A stretch of 64,000 nucleotides of DNA from Zoogloea sp. (lineage in GTDB: Bacteria > Pseudomonadota > Gammaproteobacteria > Burkholderiales > Rhodocyclaceae): the NCBI GenBank assembly GCA_016703645.1, contig JADJBR010000010.1, forward strand, positions 1-64,000, written 5' to 3'. The notes under the pieces are model-generated. The model saw only the letters and a list, made by a program, of their open reading frames with translations, was not told the origin of the DNA and did no database searches. The position numbers and the translations under genes are program-made. Of this stretch, positions 52,534-61,843 are shown piece by piece; within the stretch, counting starts at the first letter, position 1; each line of letters opens with the position of its first letter.

Positions 52534-53652
52534 ATGCCCAGACAAACAACAAGAATGCCCGCCATCGATGCGCTGAAGGCCTTTGCCTGCCTCGCCATCG
52601 TCATGCATCACCTGGCCTTCTACGGCCCCATGAGCGATGCCGCCCGCCCTTTGATGCCAACGCTGATGCAGTGGCTCGATGAGTACGCCCGGATGGCCGT
52701 GCAGATCTTCCTGGTCGTCTCCGGCTTCCTGTTCGCCGCCAAGTTTGCCCCGGCGGGCCTGCCGGTGAAGCTGTCACCGCTGCCGGTACTGCTCCAGCGC
52801 TACACCCGCCTGGTGGTGCCCTACTCCGCGGCCCTGCTGCTGGCCGTGGCCTGCTCAGCAGTGGCCAGCGTGTGGATGGAGCATGAATCCATCTCGGCGG
52901 CCCCGGACCTGGGGCAGCTGCTGGCCCACGTGCTGCTGCTCCACGACCTGCTGGACCATGAGGCCCTGTCCGCCGGCGTCTGGTATGTGGCCATCGACTT
53001 CCAGCTCTTTGCCCTGGCCATCCTGCTGCTGTGGCTGCCCTCGCGTCTGGCCGAACGGCGTCCGGAGTTGGCCGTCGTAGCCCCGCTGCTGGTCGCGCTG
53101 CTGACCCTGGCCTCCCTGTTCAGCTTCAACCGGGATGCCTTCTGGGACGAGACCGCCCTGTACTTCTTCGGCGCCTTCGGCCTGGGCATCCTGGCCTGGT
53201 GGGCGAGCAGCCAACCCCGCGCCGGACGCTGGCTGGCTCTGCTGACCGCCGTCGCCGTGGCCGCGCTGGTGGTGGATTTCCGGGCCCGCATCGCCGTCGC
53301 CACGGGCGTCATGCTGTTCCTCGGCCTGGCCCGCCAGCACGGTTTCCTGAACACCCTGCCGGTCCCTGCGGCGGTGGTGCACCTGAGCCGGATCTCCTAC
53401 TCGGTGTTCCTGGTGCACTTCCCCCTCTGCCTTTTTGTGAACATGCTGGTCAGCATCGCCTTCCCGGCCAACCCGGTGATCAACGCCCTGGGGATGGTGC
53501 TGGCGGTGGCGGTCAGCGTTGTCGGCGGGCACCAGTTCCATTACCGGGTGGAGAGCTACCCCTTCCGTACCCGCACCCGGCTGCTGTTTCCGGCGGGGGT
53601 GGTGGCGGGGGGCTGGCTGACGGCACTGGCAGCGGCCAGCCTGGCGGGCTGA
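52534..53652 (+). CDS. Acyltransferase-3 family membrane protein
   Basis: The 372-aa protein (from the chosen start) is a multi-pass integral membrane O-acyltransferase. It begins with the family signature IDALKAFACLAIVMHHLAFY, whose His is catalytic in the family, followed by about ten transmembrane segments and conserved LSRISYSVFLVHFPLCLFVN near the end. Members acylate exopolysaccharides, LPS or other envelope carbohydrates. Starts at 52510, 52534 and 52555 are all open and none has a good ribosome site; the conserved sequence begins at 52555. Proximity to a PEP-CTERM protein hints at exopolysaccharide modification. Confidence 0.88.
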   Translation: MPRQTTRMPAIDALKAFACLAIVMHHLAFYGPMSDAARPLMPTLMQWLDEYARMAVQIFLVVSGFLFAAKFAPAGLPVKLSPLPVLLQRYTRLVVPYSAALLLAVACSAVASVWMEHESISAAPDLGQLLAHVLLLHDLLDHEALSAGVWYVAIDFQLFALAILLLWLPSRLAERRPELAVVAPLLVALLTLASLFSFNRDAFWDETALYFFGAFGLGILAWWASSQPRAGRWLALLTAVAVAALVVDFRARIAVATGVMLFLGLARQHGFLNTLPVPAAVVHLSRISYSVFLVHFPLCLFVNMLVSIAFPANPVINALGMVLAVAVSVVGGHQFHYRVESYPFRTRTRLLFPAGVVAGGWLTALAAASLAG

Positions 53653-53667
53653 GCCGGCTTCAAAGGG

Positions 53668-53705
53668 ACACACAGGGCGGCTGCGGCCGCCCTTTGTGCG
53701 TTTGC
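53668..53705 (+). terminator. Probable terminator after the acyltransferase gene
   Basis: CACAGGGCGGC and GCCGCCCTTTGTG form a GC-rich stem with a TGCG loop and one bulge, followed by a short T-containing tail (CGTTTG). The T run is weak. Confidence 0.5.
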
Positions 53706-53763
53706 GGCGCGGGGGCAGAACAGACTGTGGGGTCGAATGCGCACAACCCCACAGGATCGCAGC

Positions 53764-56691
53764 TCAGGTGTCCGCCCCTACCGGGGCCAGCATGGCCGCC
53801 ACGTCCACCTCATCCACGCAGGCCCGGGCCATGAAGCGGTCGGCGTAGTGGCGGTATACGCCGGACTGCAGAAACAGGGCGAACAACTCAGGGTCGATGT
53901 GCCCGGCGTCGCGCATGCGGGCCATGATGCCGACGGCTTCGGAGAGGCACTTGCCCTTCTTGTAGGGGCGGTCGACGGCGGTGAGGGCTTCGAAGATGTC
54001 GGCGATGGCCATCATGCGGGCCATCGGGCTCATCTGCTCGCGGGTCAGGCCGCGGGGGTAGCCGCTACCGTCCATCTTCTCGTGGTGACCACCGGCGATC
54101 TCGGGTACGGCCCGGAGATGGCGCGGGAACGGCAACTCGGAGAGCATGCGGATGGTCTGCACGATGTGCTCGTTGATCTTGAAGCGGTCCTCCTCGGTGA
54201 GGGTGCCCCGGTCGATGCACAGGTTGGTCAGCTCCCCCCGGTTGTAGAGCAGCTCCGGTACCTGGAGGCGGAAACCCCAGGGGTTGTCGGCGGGGATGAC
54301 GTCCTCGAGGCTGCGCGGGATGCGGTGCTCCGGCTTGTCGCCAATCAGCGCCTCACGCACGGGCAGGGCCGGGGCGGGACCCATGCGGCGCAGGGCTTCC
54401 GCCGACACGCCGAGGCGGTCGTCCAGGGTGCGCAGCCAGGTGCGCGCGGCAATGCGCTGCAGGCGTACCACGTCGGCCGGGTCCATGGCCTCGCCACCAG
54501 CATTGCAGGCAGCCACGAAGGCGAATTCCGCGTCGAGGACCGCGAGGCTTGCCGCCAGGGTGGCCTGCTCGGCGCCGGGGTCAGCCCCCCCGGCCACGGC
54601 CTGCCAGCAGGCGATCTCCGCGTCGCGCTTGAGCACTTCGAAGCGCATGCGGATCTCGTGGATGCGGTCGTGGATGGCTTCCAGCTTGGTGGCCTTGTCC
54701 ACCACATACTCCGGGGTGGTGACCTTGCCGCAGTCGTGCAGCCAGGCGGCGATGTGCACGGCCTCCCAATCCTCATCGTCCAGGCTGAAGTTGCGGTAGG
54801 GGCCGTCGGTGGCGTCGCAGGCGGCGCGGGCGAGCATCTTGGTGAGCTCCGGCACCCGGGCGCAGTGGCCACCGGTGTAGGGGCTCTTGGCGTCGATGGC
54901 GCCGGCGATGAGCTGGATGAAGGCCTCGAAGAGCTGCTTCTGGGCGCGGATCAGGGAGCGGGTCTCCACCGACACCGCCGCCGAACCCGACAGGGCCTCG
55001 ACAAAATGCACCAGGTCCCGGTCGGGGGCTTCGTCGAACCACAGCACTAGCAGGCCCACCCGGTCGTGCTTGCGGTCGAGCAGGGGCACCGCCAGATAGG
55101 CCATGGCGCTGGTGCCCAGGGTGGCGAACAGCCCCGCGCCACCGAGGTCCCCCACCGCGCGGCCGACGCCGGAGCGCTCACCCTCGGGCACCAGGCTGGC
55201 CATGGCCGGCCCGGGCGGCGCATCGGCCAGGGGCAGGCTGTGCCCGTCGGCGTCCCGAACGCTGGCCGCATCCAGGCCGTCACCATCGTCCCGGGCCAGG
55301 TAGAGCACGCCGGCACGGGCCCCCACCACGCCCACCGTCTCGTCCACCAGGCGCGGCAACAGGCGCTCGAAGTCCGGCTCTTCGGCCATCACCGAGGCAA
55401 TGTCGAGGAAGCGCCGTACCGAGCCCTTCATGGAGGCCAGATCCCGGGCCAGATCGTCCACTTCGCGCACCACCGAACGGGTCACCACCTCGCCGGCAAA
55501 ATCGAAGCGCCGGATCGCCGCGGCCTCGCGGGCCAGTTCGCGGATTGGCCTCGATACCAACCGGGCCGCCCCGTAAGTGAAGGGCAGCGCCAGCAGGATC
55601 ACCACCAGGGTCGCCAGAATGGCCCGGTCGCGGATACTGCGGGCGTCGGTGAGCAGCTCGTCGTCGGGGATGGCCACCCCCAGGGAGAGCGCCTGTCCGC
55701 CCTGCACTGGCAGGCTGGCGACGGCGCCGTGCCAGCTTCGCCCTGCACCGTCGAATGCCGACAGCGTCTGGTCTCCCCCCTCGGCGGATTGAGGGGCTTG
55801 ACGCGCCAGGGCCGCCAGACCCTCGTGGGTCAGTTCTGCCACCCGGGGCCGCTCGACGCTCCCGCCCGCAGCCTCCGGCAGCAGCCAGCCGGGCTCGGTG
55901 CAGGCCACCACCCGTTGGGTCGCATCGAAGAGCACCAGCAGCGAGCCCGGCGTGATGCGCTGACGGCGCAGGGTTTCGTCGAGGGTGGCGAGACGGATGT
56001 CGGCCCCCACCACAGCCCGACCGCTGGCAACCCGGTGGGCCACGGTCACGCCCAGACGGTGGGTGGACGCGAACAGGTAGGGCGCCGTCTGCACGGGCTC
56101 CAGACTGCCCTGGGCCTGGATGTACCAGCCGCGCTGGCGCGGATCGTAGAGGCGCCGGTAGTCGGGCCGGGGGTCGGCACGCAGTTCATGCAGATCGGCG
56201 TCCAGGTAGATGAACAGCCCCTGGCTGCCGGCGATGCTTTGAATCAGGTAGGCCGCACCGGCGGGCGCCCCCACCAGACGCCGGTCGGCGTCGTCCGCCA
56301 GGCGCATCAGCAGGAAGAAATCACCCGAGGCGTAGCCGACGTAGTAGGCCGATACCGACGGAGTAGCCTGCAGCGCTTCCCGCAAGGCCCCCAGCCCGAC
56401 CCGTCGTTCAGCGAGCGTCCGGGCGTCGCTGACGGCGTTGAGGGCCAAGAGGCGCACACTCGCCTCGACCGGGTGCAGCAGGCTCTCGGTTTCGGCCACG
56501 GTCTGGCGGGAGATGCGGGTCAGGAGGTCACCGGCAGCCCGCTCAAGCATTTCGGCGCTGCGGAAGTAGGAGAAGGCGGCGATGCTGCCACCGGCCATCA
56601 GCACCAGCAGGAAGAACAGGGTCGAGATGTGAATGTGGAGCGGAAAGCGGAAGTGGCGCGATGGGGAATCGTCCCGAATGCCGGCGGCCAT
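53764..56691 (-). CDS. Sensor HD-GYP phosphodiesterase (Cache-HAMP-GAF-HD-GYP)
   Basis: The 975-aa membrane protein probably degrades cyclic di-GMP in response to an external ligand. Order: transmembrane helix 1 (STLFFLLVLMAGGSIAAFSY, about 24-44), a periplasmic double-Cache-like sensor (about 45-350, with YDPRQRGWYIQAQG), transmembrane helix 2 (AILATLVVILLALPFTYG), HAMP (ARLVSRPIRELAREAAAIRR), a GAF domain (about 425-600) and HD-GYP. The catalytic HD is H652-D653 (WLHDCGKVTTPEYV) and the GYP loop is HHEKMDGSGYPRGL (about 868). An insertion of roughly 150 residues separates HD from HHE compared with compact HD-GYP domains, giving a subfamily-type arrangement. No GGDEF or response-regulator domain. 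The gene stands alone. Confidence 0.92.
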   Translation of the reverse strand: MAAGIRDDSPSRHFRFPLHIHISTLFFLLVLMAGGSIAAFSYFRSAEMLERAAGDLLTRISRQTVAETESLLHPVEASVRLLALNAVSDARTLAERRVGLGALREALQATPSVSAYYVGYASGDFFLLMRLADDADRRLVGAPAGAAYLIQSIAGSQGLFIYLDADLHELRADPRPDYRRLYDPRQRGWYIQAQGSLEPVQTAPYLFASTHRLGVTVAHRVASGRAVVGADIRLATLDETLRRQRITPGSLLVLFDATQRVVACTEPGWLLPEAAGGSVERPRVAELTHEGLAALARQAPQSAEGGDQTLSAFDGAGRSWHGAVASLPVQGGQALSLGVAIPDDELLTDARSIRDRAILATLVVILLALPFTYGAARLVSRPIRELAREAAAIRRFDFAGEVVTRSVVREVDDLARDLASMKGSVRRFLDIASVMAEEPDFERLLPRLVDETVGVVGARAGVLYLARDDGDGLDAASVRDADGHSLPLADAPPGPAMASLVPEGERSGVGRAVGDLGGAGLFATLGTSAMAYLAVPLLDRKHDRVGLLVLWFDEAPDRDLVHFVEALSGSAAVSVETRSLIRAQKQLFEAFIQLIAGAIDAKSPYTGGHCARVPELTKMLARAACDATDGPYRNFSLDDEDWEAVHIAAWLHDCGKVTTPEYVVDKATKLEAIHDRIHEIRMRFEVLKRDAEIACWQAVAGGADPGAEQATLAASLAVLDAEFAFVAACNAGGEAMDPADVVRLQRIAARTWLRTLDDRLGVSAEALRRMGPAPALPVREALIGDKPEHRIPRSLEDVIPADNPWGFRLQVPELLYNRGELTNLCIDRGTLTEEDRFKINEHIVQTIRMLSELPFPRHLRAVPEIAGGHHEKMDGSGYPRGLTREQMSPMARMMAIADIFEALTAVDRPYKKGKCLSEAVGIMARMRDAGHIDPELFALFLQSGVYRHYADRFMARACVDEVDVAAMLAPVGADT

Positions 56692-56712
56692 GTTTGCGCT
56701 CCGTCTCCGAAC

Positions 56713-57747
56713 CTATTGGCCCGCCAGGGCACGCCGGTACTCGCCGGGTCGGGCGCCGGTCCACTTCTTGAAGGCCCGGTGGAAGGCGCTGGCCTCGGCA
56801 AAGCCGAGATCAAGGGCAATGTCGAGTACCGACTTGTCGGAATGGCTGAGCTGGCTGATGGCCAGGTCACGCCGCAGGTCGTCCTTGATGGACTGGTAGG
56901 ACTGACCTTCGTCGAGGAGGTGGCGGCGCAGGGTGGAGGCTGAAAAGTGCAGTTGCTGGGCCAGGGTCTCGAAGTCGGGCCAGGTGTCCGGCGGGATGTG
57001 CCGCAACTGGCGTCGGATGCGCGCCACCAGGCCATCGCTGTTGCGGTACTTGACCAGGAAGTTGGCCGGCGCGCTGCGCAGGAAGACTTTCATGGTGCGC
57101 TCGTTCTGCACGTTGGCCATGTCGAGGAACTCGGCGGGGAAGACGATTTCGGTTTCGGCTTCGCCAAAACGCAGATCCGGCGAGAACAGCACCTGCCACT
57201 CGGGGCTGAAATCCGGCTCGGGGCAGCGGAAGCTGGCATGACTCAGGGGAATGCGCCGGCCGATCAGCCAGCAGGCCAGCCCGTGGATCATGATCAGAAA
57301 AGTGCCGTAGGAAAACGCCCGGCGGGGATCGCCCTGCCGCTCGGCCAGCACCACCCGGGCGGTATCGCCGTCGCGCACGAGCACGCCCTCGAAATCGTCC
57401 AGCACCAGGCGGAAGAAACGCAGCGCCCGGCGCAGGGCACGCTCCAGGGACACGCAGTGGATCACGCTGTGGCACAACAGGGTGAAGCTGCCGGCCTTCA
57501 TGCGGTGGCTGTCCATGCCAAAGAACTCGTCGTCCATGGCCTGGGCCACCCGGTGCCAGAGCATGCCGAAGTGGGCCGACGAGACCCGCGCCTGGGGCGC
57601 GTTGAGAAGCTCCGGCGAGATGCCCGCATGCTCCAGCAGCGCCTCCGCATCAAGTCCGCGCTCCCGCACACCAACCAGCGCCTCGCGAACAAAGCGGATG
57701 GAAATGGTGCCCTTGTCGGACGTGCGCTCGCTCATCGGAACGTTCAT
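56713..57747 (-). CDS. AraC-family transcriptional regulator
   Basis: The 344-aa protein has an N-terminal Arabinose_bd-type ligand domain (ALLEHAGISPELLNAPQARV, HCVSLERALRRALRFFRLVL) and a C-terminal AraC helix-turn-helix (LAQQLHFSASTLRRHLLDEG; ISQLSHSDKSVLDIALDLGF; ASAFHRAFKKWTGARPGEYR). This OruR-like layout often controls adjacent acyl-CoA catabolic genes. It diverges from the dehydrogenase/thiolase operon across about 180 bp. The start is uncertain: ATGs at 57747 and 57735 lack good ribosome sites and the frame is open to 57822. Confidence 0.9.
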   Translation of the reverse strand: MNVPMSERTSDKGTISIRFVREALVGVRERGLDAEALLEHAGISPELLNAPQARVSSAHFGMLWHRVAQAMDDEFFGMDSHRMKAGSFTLLCHSVIHCVSLERALRRALRFFRLVLDDFEGVLVRDGDTARVVLAERQGDPRRAFSYGTFLIMIHGLACWLIGRRIPLSHASFRCPEPDFSPEWQVLFSPDLRFGEAETEIVFPAEFLDMANVQNERTMKVFLRSAPANFLVKYRNSDGLVARIRRQLRHIPPDTWPDFETLAQQLHFSASTLRRHLLDEGQSYQSIKDDLRRDLAISQLSHSDKSVLDIALDLGFAEASAFHRAFKKWTGARPGEYRRALAGQ

Positions 57748-57928
57748 GGGGAAAGGAAGTAAGGCACCATGGGTGAGGGGGTATTCGCATTCCCTTGGTA
57801 TGGCAAATTCTACCATCCACATTGATCGATTTCGGCATGGAAGCCAGCCCCGCTTGTCCCTAGACTGCGCCCCAAGTCAGGCATCGTGCCGATGACCCAT
57901 TCCACAAGACCAAAGAGGAGAGCAGCAC

Positions 57929-58693
57929 ATGGAGATCAACAACAACGTATTCGTGGTGACCGGCGGCGGCTCGGGCCTGGGTGCCGCCACCGCACGCATG
58001 ATCGTCGCCCGTGGCGGCAAGGTCGTGCTGGCCGACGTGAACAAGGAAGCCGGTGAGGCCCTGGCCGCCGAACTGGGCGCCAATGCCCGCTTCGTCGCCA
58101 CGGACGTCTCCAGTGAAGAGAGCGCCAAGGGCGCCTTTGCCGCGGCCGTCGAGCTGGGCACCCTGCGCGGCCTGGTGAACTGTGCCGGCGTGGCGCCGGC
58201 CGAGAAGGTGGTCGGCCGCGAAGGCCCCCACAAGCTGGAGAGCTTCGCCCGCACCATCAACATCAACCTGGTGGGCAGCTTCAACATGATCCGCCTGGCC
58301 GCCGAGATCATGGGCAAGAACGAAGCCGATGCCGGCGGCGAACGTGGCGTGATCGTCAGCACCGCCTCGGTGGCCGCCTTTGACGGCCAGCTCGGCCAGG
58401 CGGGCTATGCCGCCTCCAAGGGCGGCGTGGTGGCCATGACCCTGCCCATCGCCCGCGAGCTGTGCCGCTCCGGCATCCGCGTGATGACCATCGCCCCGGG
58501 CATCATGGAAACCCCGATGCTGCTGGGCATGCCCGCCGACGTGCAGGACGCCCTCGGCAAGATGGTGCCCTTCCCCTCGCGCATGGGCAAACCGGCCGAG
58601 TTCGCGGCGCTGGTCGAGCACATCTTCAGCAACAGCTACCTGAACGGTGAGGTGATCCGCCTCGACGGCGCCATCCGCATGGCCGCCAAGTAA
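57929..58693 (+). CDS. SDR 3-hydroxyacyl-CoA dehydrogenase (HSD17B10-like)
   Basis: The 254-aa NAD-dependent SDR has the cofactor motif TGGGSGLG (residues 11-18), acidic D (LADVN) indicating NAD preference, [10 protein letters not shown], and catalytic Ser-Tyr-Lys ([21 protein letters not shown]). It closely resembles 3-hydroxy-2-methylbutyryl-CoA dehydrogenase of isoleucine degradation. First gene of the operon, with GAGGAG before the ATG, followed by a thiolase 46 bp later, which supports the assignment. Confidence 0.9.
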   Translation: MEINNNVFVVTGGGSGLGAATARMIVARGGKVVLADVNKEAGEALAAELGANARFVATDVSSEESAKGAFAAAVELGTLRGLVNCAGVAPAEKVVGREGPHKLESFARTININLVGSFNMIRLAAEIMGKNEADAGGERGVIVSTASVAAFDGQLGQAGYAASKGGVVAMTLPIARELCRSGIRVMTIAPGIMETPMLLGMPADVQDALGKMVPFPSRMGKPAEFAALVEHIFSNSYLNGEVIRLDGAIRMAAK

Positions 58694-58739
58694 GGCGCCG
58701 GCCCCTCCCCCGCCCCATCGAATTCAGAAAGGTTCTGCC

Positions 58740-59936
58740 ATGAGCACCAACGATCCCATCGTCATCGTCTCCGCCGCCCGCACCCCCATGGGGGGCTTCC
58801 AGGGTGACTTCACCAGCCTCACTGCGCCCCAGCTGGGCGGCGTCGCCATCAAGGCCGCCGTCGAGCGCGCCGGCCTGCCCGCCGATGCGGTCCAGGAACT
58901 GATCTTCGGCTGTGTGCTGCCCGCCGGCCTCGGCCAGGCCCCGGCCCGCCAGGCTGCCCTCAACGGCGGCCTGCCGCTGACCGCCGGCTGCACAACCATC
59001 AACAAGGTGTGCGGCTCCGGCATGAAGGCCACCCTGCTGGCCCATGACCTGCTGCTCTCCGGCAGCAACGACGTGATCATCGCCGGCGGTATGGAGTCCA
59101 TGTCCAACGCCCCCTACATGCTGCCCAAGGCCCGCGGCGGCTACCGCCTGGGCCACGGCCAGATGCTCGACCACATGTTCTTCGACGGTCTGGAAGATCG
59201 CTACGGCAAGGAAACCAATGGTCGCCTGATGGGCACCTTCGCCGAAGATTGTGCCGGCAACTACGGCTTCACCCGTGAAGAGCAGGACGCCTGGGCCATC
59301 ACCTCCACCACCCGCGCCCAGGCCGCCATCAAGAGCGGCGCCTTCCAGTGGGAAATCGCCCCCGTCACCGTGGCCGGCCGCAAGGGCGACGTGACCATCG
59401 CCGACGACGAGCAGCCGCCCAAGGCCAGCATCGAGAAGATCCCCGGCCTCAAGCCGGCCTTCAAGAAGGACGGCACGGTGACCGCCGCCAACTCCAGCTC
59501 CATCTCCGACGGCGCCGCCGCCCTGGTGCTGATGCGCGCCTCCACCGCCGAAAAGCTCGGCGCCAAGCCCATCGCCCGCATCGTCGGCCACACCAACCAT
59601 GCCGGCCTGCCCGCCAACTTCCCGACGGCCCCGGTGGGTGCCATGCAGAAGCTCCTCGACAAGGCCGGCTGGACTGCCGGTGATGTGGACCTGTGGGAGA
59701 TCAACGAAGCCTTCGCCGTCGTCACCATGGCCGCCATCCGCGACCTGGCCCTGGACCCGGCCAAGGTGAACATCCACGGCGGCGCCTGCGCCCTGGGCCA
59801 CCCCATCGGCGCCTCCGGCGCCCGCATCATCGTCACCCTGCTCGGCGCCCTCAAGCAGACCGGCGGCAAGCGCGGCGTTGCCAGCCTCTGCATCGGCGGC
59901 GGCGAAGCCACCGCCCTGGCGGTGGAAATGCTCTAA
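58740..59936 (+). CDS. Acetyl-CoA acyltransferase (thiolase)
   Basis: The 398-aa thiolase has the acyl-accepting Cys91 (TTINKVCGSGMKA), active-site His354 (GGACALGHPIGASGAR) and general-base Cys384 (SLCIGGGEA). It cleaves 3-ketoacyl-CoA or 2-methylacetoacetyl-CoA to acetyl-CoA plus a shortened acyl-CoA. All catalytic residues and the normal length are present. The preceding dehydrogenase supplies the ketoacyl-CoA. Confidence 0.95.
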   Translation: MSTNDPIVIVSAARTPMGGFQGDFTSLTAPQLGGVAIKAAVERAGLPADAVQELIFGCVLPAGLGQAPARQAALNGGLPLTAGCTTINKVCGSGMKATLLAHDLLLSGSNDVIIAGGMESMSNAPYMLPKARGGYRLGHGQMLDHMFFDGLEDRYGKETNGRLMGTFAEDCAGNYGFTREEQDAWAITSTTRAQAAIKSGAFQWEIAPVTVAGRKGDVTIADDEQPPKASIEKIPGLKPAFKKDGTVTAANSSSISDGAAALVLMRASTAEKLGAKPIARIVGHTNHAGLPANFPTAPVGAMQKLLDKAGWTAGDVDLWEINEAFAVVTMAAIRDLALDPAKVNIHGGACALGHPIGASGARIIVTLLGALKQTGGKRGVASLCIGGGEATALAVEML

Positions 59937-59956
59937 GGCAGCAAGCCTTCCGGAAT

Positions 59957-60029
59957 GTCGGGTTACGCCCTGCGGGCTAACCCGACCTACGGATCGTGGC
60001 ACCGAGCCCATCAGAAAAGGCTCGGTGCC
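59957..60029. repeat. Two adjacent perfect-stem hairpins after the thiolase gene
   Basis: First hairpin: GTCGGGTTA (59957-59965) with TAACCCGAC (59978-59986), enclosing GCCC/GGGC. This REP-like stem is of a type common after genes in betaproteobacteria. Second: GGCACCGAGCC (59998-60008) with GGCTCGGTGCC (60019-60029), 11 bp. An A run follows on the plus strand, so neither is a standard plus-strand terminator. Confidence 0.6.
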
Positions 60030-60300
60030 CAAAAAAAGCCCGTCTGAACCGCCGAGCAGCGCAGCAACGGGCGGGGAAGTCCGGCGCGGCTGTCTGAGCC
60101 CGAAGGGCGAGTTCCGCGCCGGCCGCCCGTTGGGAGCAGCGCAGGGCAGTCGGCCGCAGGCCGACCGGTGAAGCCGGGTCGCCTTCTTTGCTTCCTTTCT
60201 TGGCGAGACAAGAAAGGAAGTCGCCCGCCGGGGGCGAACTCCCCGGCCAACGTATCGCCCGGCAATGGAAAGCCGATCAGCCAAGGCACGCCGCCGCTGG
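60030..60300. repeat. GC-rich extragenic repeat element with 12-bp perfect palindrome
   Basis: Between the hairpins and the acyl-CoA dehydrogenase lies about 270 bp without coding potential. It contains several inverted segments, notably CTTCCTTTCTTG gcgaga CAAGAAAGGAAG (60191-60220), and GC-rich blocks (GGCCGCAGGCC, CGCCGGGGGCG). The CTTTCTTG...CAAGAAAG core is familiar from dispersed intergenic repeats of Beta- and Gammaproteobacteria; function unknown. Its boundaries are approximate. Confidence 0.55.
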
Positions 60301-60338
60301 GCGAACAACGTAACCCAGAATCCAAAGGACACCACACC

Positions 60339-61475
60339 ATGATCCTCACCCAAGAACAGGAAATGATCCGCGACTCCATGCGTGCCTTCGCCCAGGAGCG
60401 CCTCGCCCCCTTCGCCGCCGAATGGGACAAGCACCACACCTTCCCCGCCCAGGCCCTCAAGGAGCTTGGCGAGCTGGGCGCCATGGGCATGTGCGTGCCC
60501 GAGGAGTGGGACGGTGCCGGCATGGACTACATGAGCCTGGTGCTCACCCTGGAAGAGATCGCCGCCGGCGATGGCGCCACCTCCACCATCGTCTCGGTGC
60601 AGAACTCCCTGGCCTGCGGCATCACCATGAAGTACGGCACCGATGCCCAGAAGGAAGAATGGCTCAAGCCCCTGGCCCGGGGCGAAAAGCTCGGCTGCTT
60701 CTGCCTGACCGAGCCCCACACCGGCTCCGACGCCGGCGCCATCACCACCCGTGCCGACAAGGACGGCGACAGCTTCGTGCTCAATGGCGTCAAGCAGTTC
60801 ATCACCACCGGCAAGCACGCCCACATGGCCATCGTCTTCGCCGTCACCAACAAGGCCGCCGGCAAGAAGGGCATCAGCTGCTTCCTGGTGCCCACCGCCA
60901 CGCCGGGCTTCATCGTCGGCCGCACCGAAGAGAAGATGGGCCAGCACGCCTCCGACACCGTGCAGATCATCCTCGAGAACTGCCGCGTGCCCGCCTCCGC
61001 CCTGCTCGGCAAGGAAGGTGAAGGCTACAAGATTGCCCTCTCCAACCTGGAAGCCGGCCGCATCGGCATCGCCGCCCAGAGCATCGGGATGGCCCGCGCC
61101 GCCTTCGAGGCCGCCGTGCGCTACGCCAAGGACCGCGTCACCTTCGGCGTGCCCATCATCGAGCACCAGGCGGTCAACTTCAAACTCGCCGACATGAACA
61201 CCCTGCTCGACGCCGCCCGCCTGATGGTCTGGCGCGCCGCCCAGCTCAAGGACGCCGGCAAGCCCTGCCTGAAGGAAGCCTCCATGGCCAAGATGTTCGC
61301 CTCCGAAGCCGCCGAAAAGATCGCCTCCGACGCCATCCAGATCCACGGCGGCGTCGGCTACACCAGCGACTTCCCGGTGGAGCGCATCTACCGCGACGTA
61401 CGCATCTGCCAGATCTACGAAGGTGCCAACGACATCCAGCGGCTGGTGATCGGCCGCACCATCGCCACGGAGTAA
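60339..61475 (+). CDS. Acyl-CoA dehydrogenase (short/branched-chain type)
   Basis: The 378-aa FAD enzyme introduces the alpha,beta double bond in acyl-CoA and passes electrons to ETF. FAD/substrate motifs are FCLTEPHTGSDAG (about 128), FITTGKHAHMAIVF and DRVTFGVPIIEHQAVNF. The catalytic Glu361 is in IYEGANDIQRLVIGR. Chain length and motifs fit the short/branched group. The ATG at 60339 is at the exact family N-terminus (MILTQEQEMIRDSM). The repeat element upstream separates it from the thiolase gene, so it may have its own promoter. Confidence 0.94.
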   Translation: MILTQEQEMIRDSMRAFAQERLAPFAAEWDKHHTFPAQALKELGELGAMGMCVPEEWDGAGMDYMSLVLTLEEIAAGDGATSTIVSVQNSLACGITMKYGTDAQKEEWLKPLARGEKLGCFCLTEPHTGSDAGAITTRADKDGDSFVLNGVKQFITTGKHAHMAIVFAVTNKAAGKKGISCFLVPTATPGFIVGRTEEKMGQHASDTVQIILENCRVPASALLGKEGEGYKIALSNLEAGRIGIAAQSIGMARAAFEAAVRYAKDRVTFGVPIIEHQAVNFKLADMNTLLDAARLMVWRAAQLKDAGKPCLKEASMAKMFASEAAEKIASDAIQIHGGVGYTSDFPVERIYRDVRICQIYEGANDIQRLVIGRTIATE

Positions 61476-61534
61476 AGGTCAGCGATCGCATGCAGCGGCA
61501 AGGACAGCATCCAGAGCACTGTTAAAAGCATCCT

Positions 61535-61568
61535 TTGAAGCACTTCTTGCGGTGCTAATATCAGCACC
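61535..61568 (+). promoter_or_regulatory. Promoter with overlapping palindromic operator of the toxin-antitoxin pair
   Basis: TTGAAG (61535-61540) and TAATAT (61556-61561), 15 nt apart, form a plausible promoter. The minus 10 sits inside the inverted repeat GGTGCT aatatc AGCACC (61551-61568), the expected place for antitoxin or complex binding in an autoregulated toxin-antitoxin operon. Confidence 0.55.
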
Positions 61569-61594
61569 ATCCGTGCAACTTCAAGGAGCCCGCC

Positions 61595-61843
61595 ATGGCC
61601 CACCAGATCCTGTCCGACACCGCGGCAAGCATTTCGGAACTCAAGCGCAACCCGATGGGAACGGTCGCTGCCGGGGACGGTTTCCCGGTGGCGATCCTCA
61701 ACCGCAACGAGCCCGCCTTTTACTGCATCCCGGCCAAGACCTTCGAGGCGATGATGGAACGCCTCGAAGACCTGGAGCTGAACGCCATCGCCAACGCCCG
61801 TGCCGACGAAAAGCGCATCAAGGTGTCCCTTGATGCGCTATGA
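61595..61843 (+). CDS. Antitoxin (Phd/YefM-StbD-like)
   Basis: The 82-aa protein has an N-terminal Phd/YefM-type DNA-binding fold (ILSDTAASISELKRNPMGTV, DGFPVAILNRNEPAFYCIPA) and a helical C-terminus (FEAMMERLEDLELNAIANAR) that would wrap the toxin. It overlaps the toxin gene by 11 nt. The pair probably represses itself at the palindrome upstream. AAGGAG precedes the ATG. Confidence 0.88.
   Translation: MAHQILSDTAASISELKRNPMGTVAAGDGFPVAILNRNEPAFYCIPAKTFEAMMERLEDLELNAIANARADEKRIKVSLDAL

Noticed and set aside
59998-60038. Rho-independent terminator after the thiolase
   Set aside because: The 11-bp hairpin is followed by A residues on the plus strand; neither strand has a T run after the stem.
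58626-61346. 906-codon minus-strand frame opposite thiolase and acyl-CoA dehydrogenase
   Set aside because: Gly/Ala/Val-rich antisense shadow of two genes with intact catalytic motifs.
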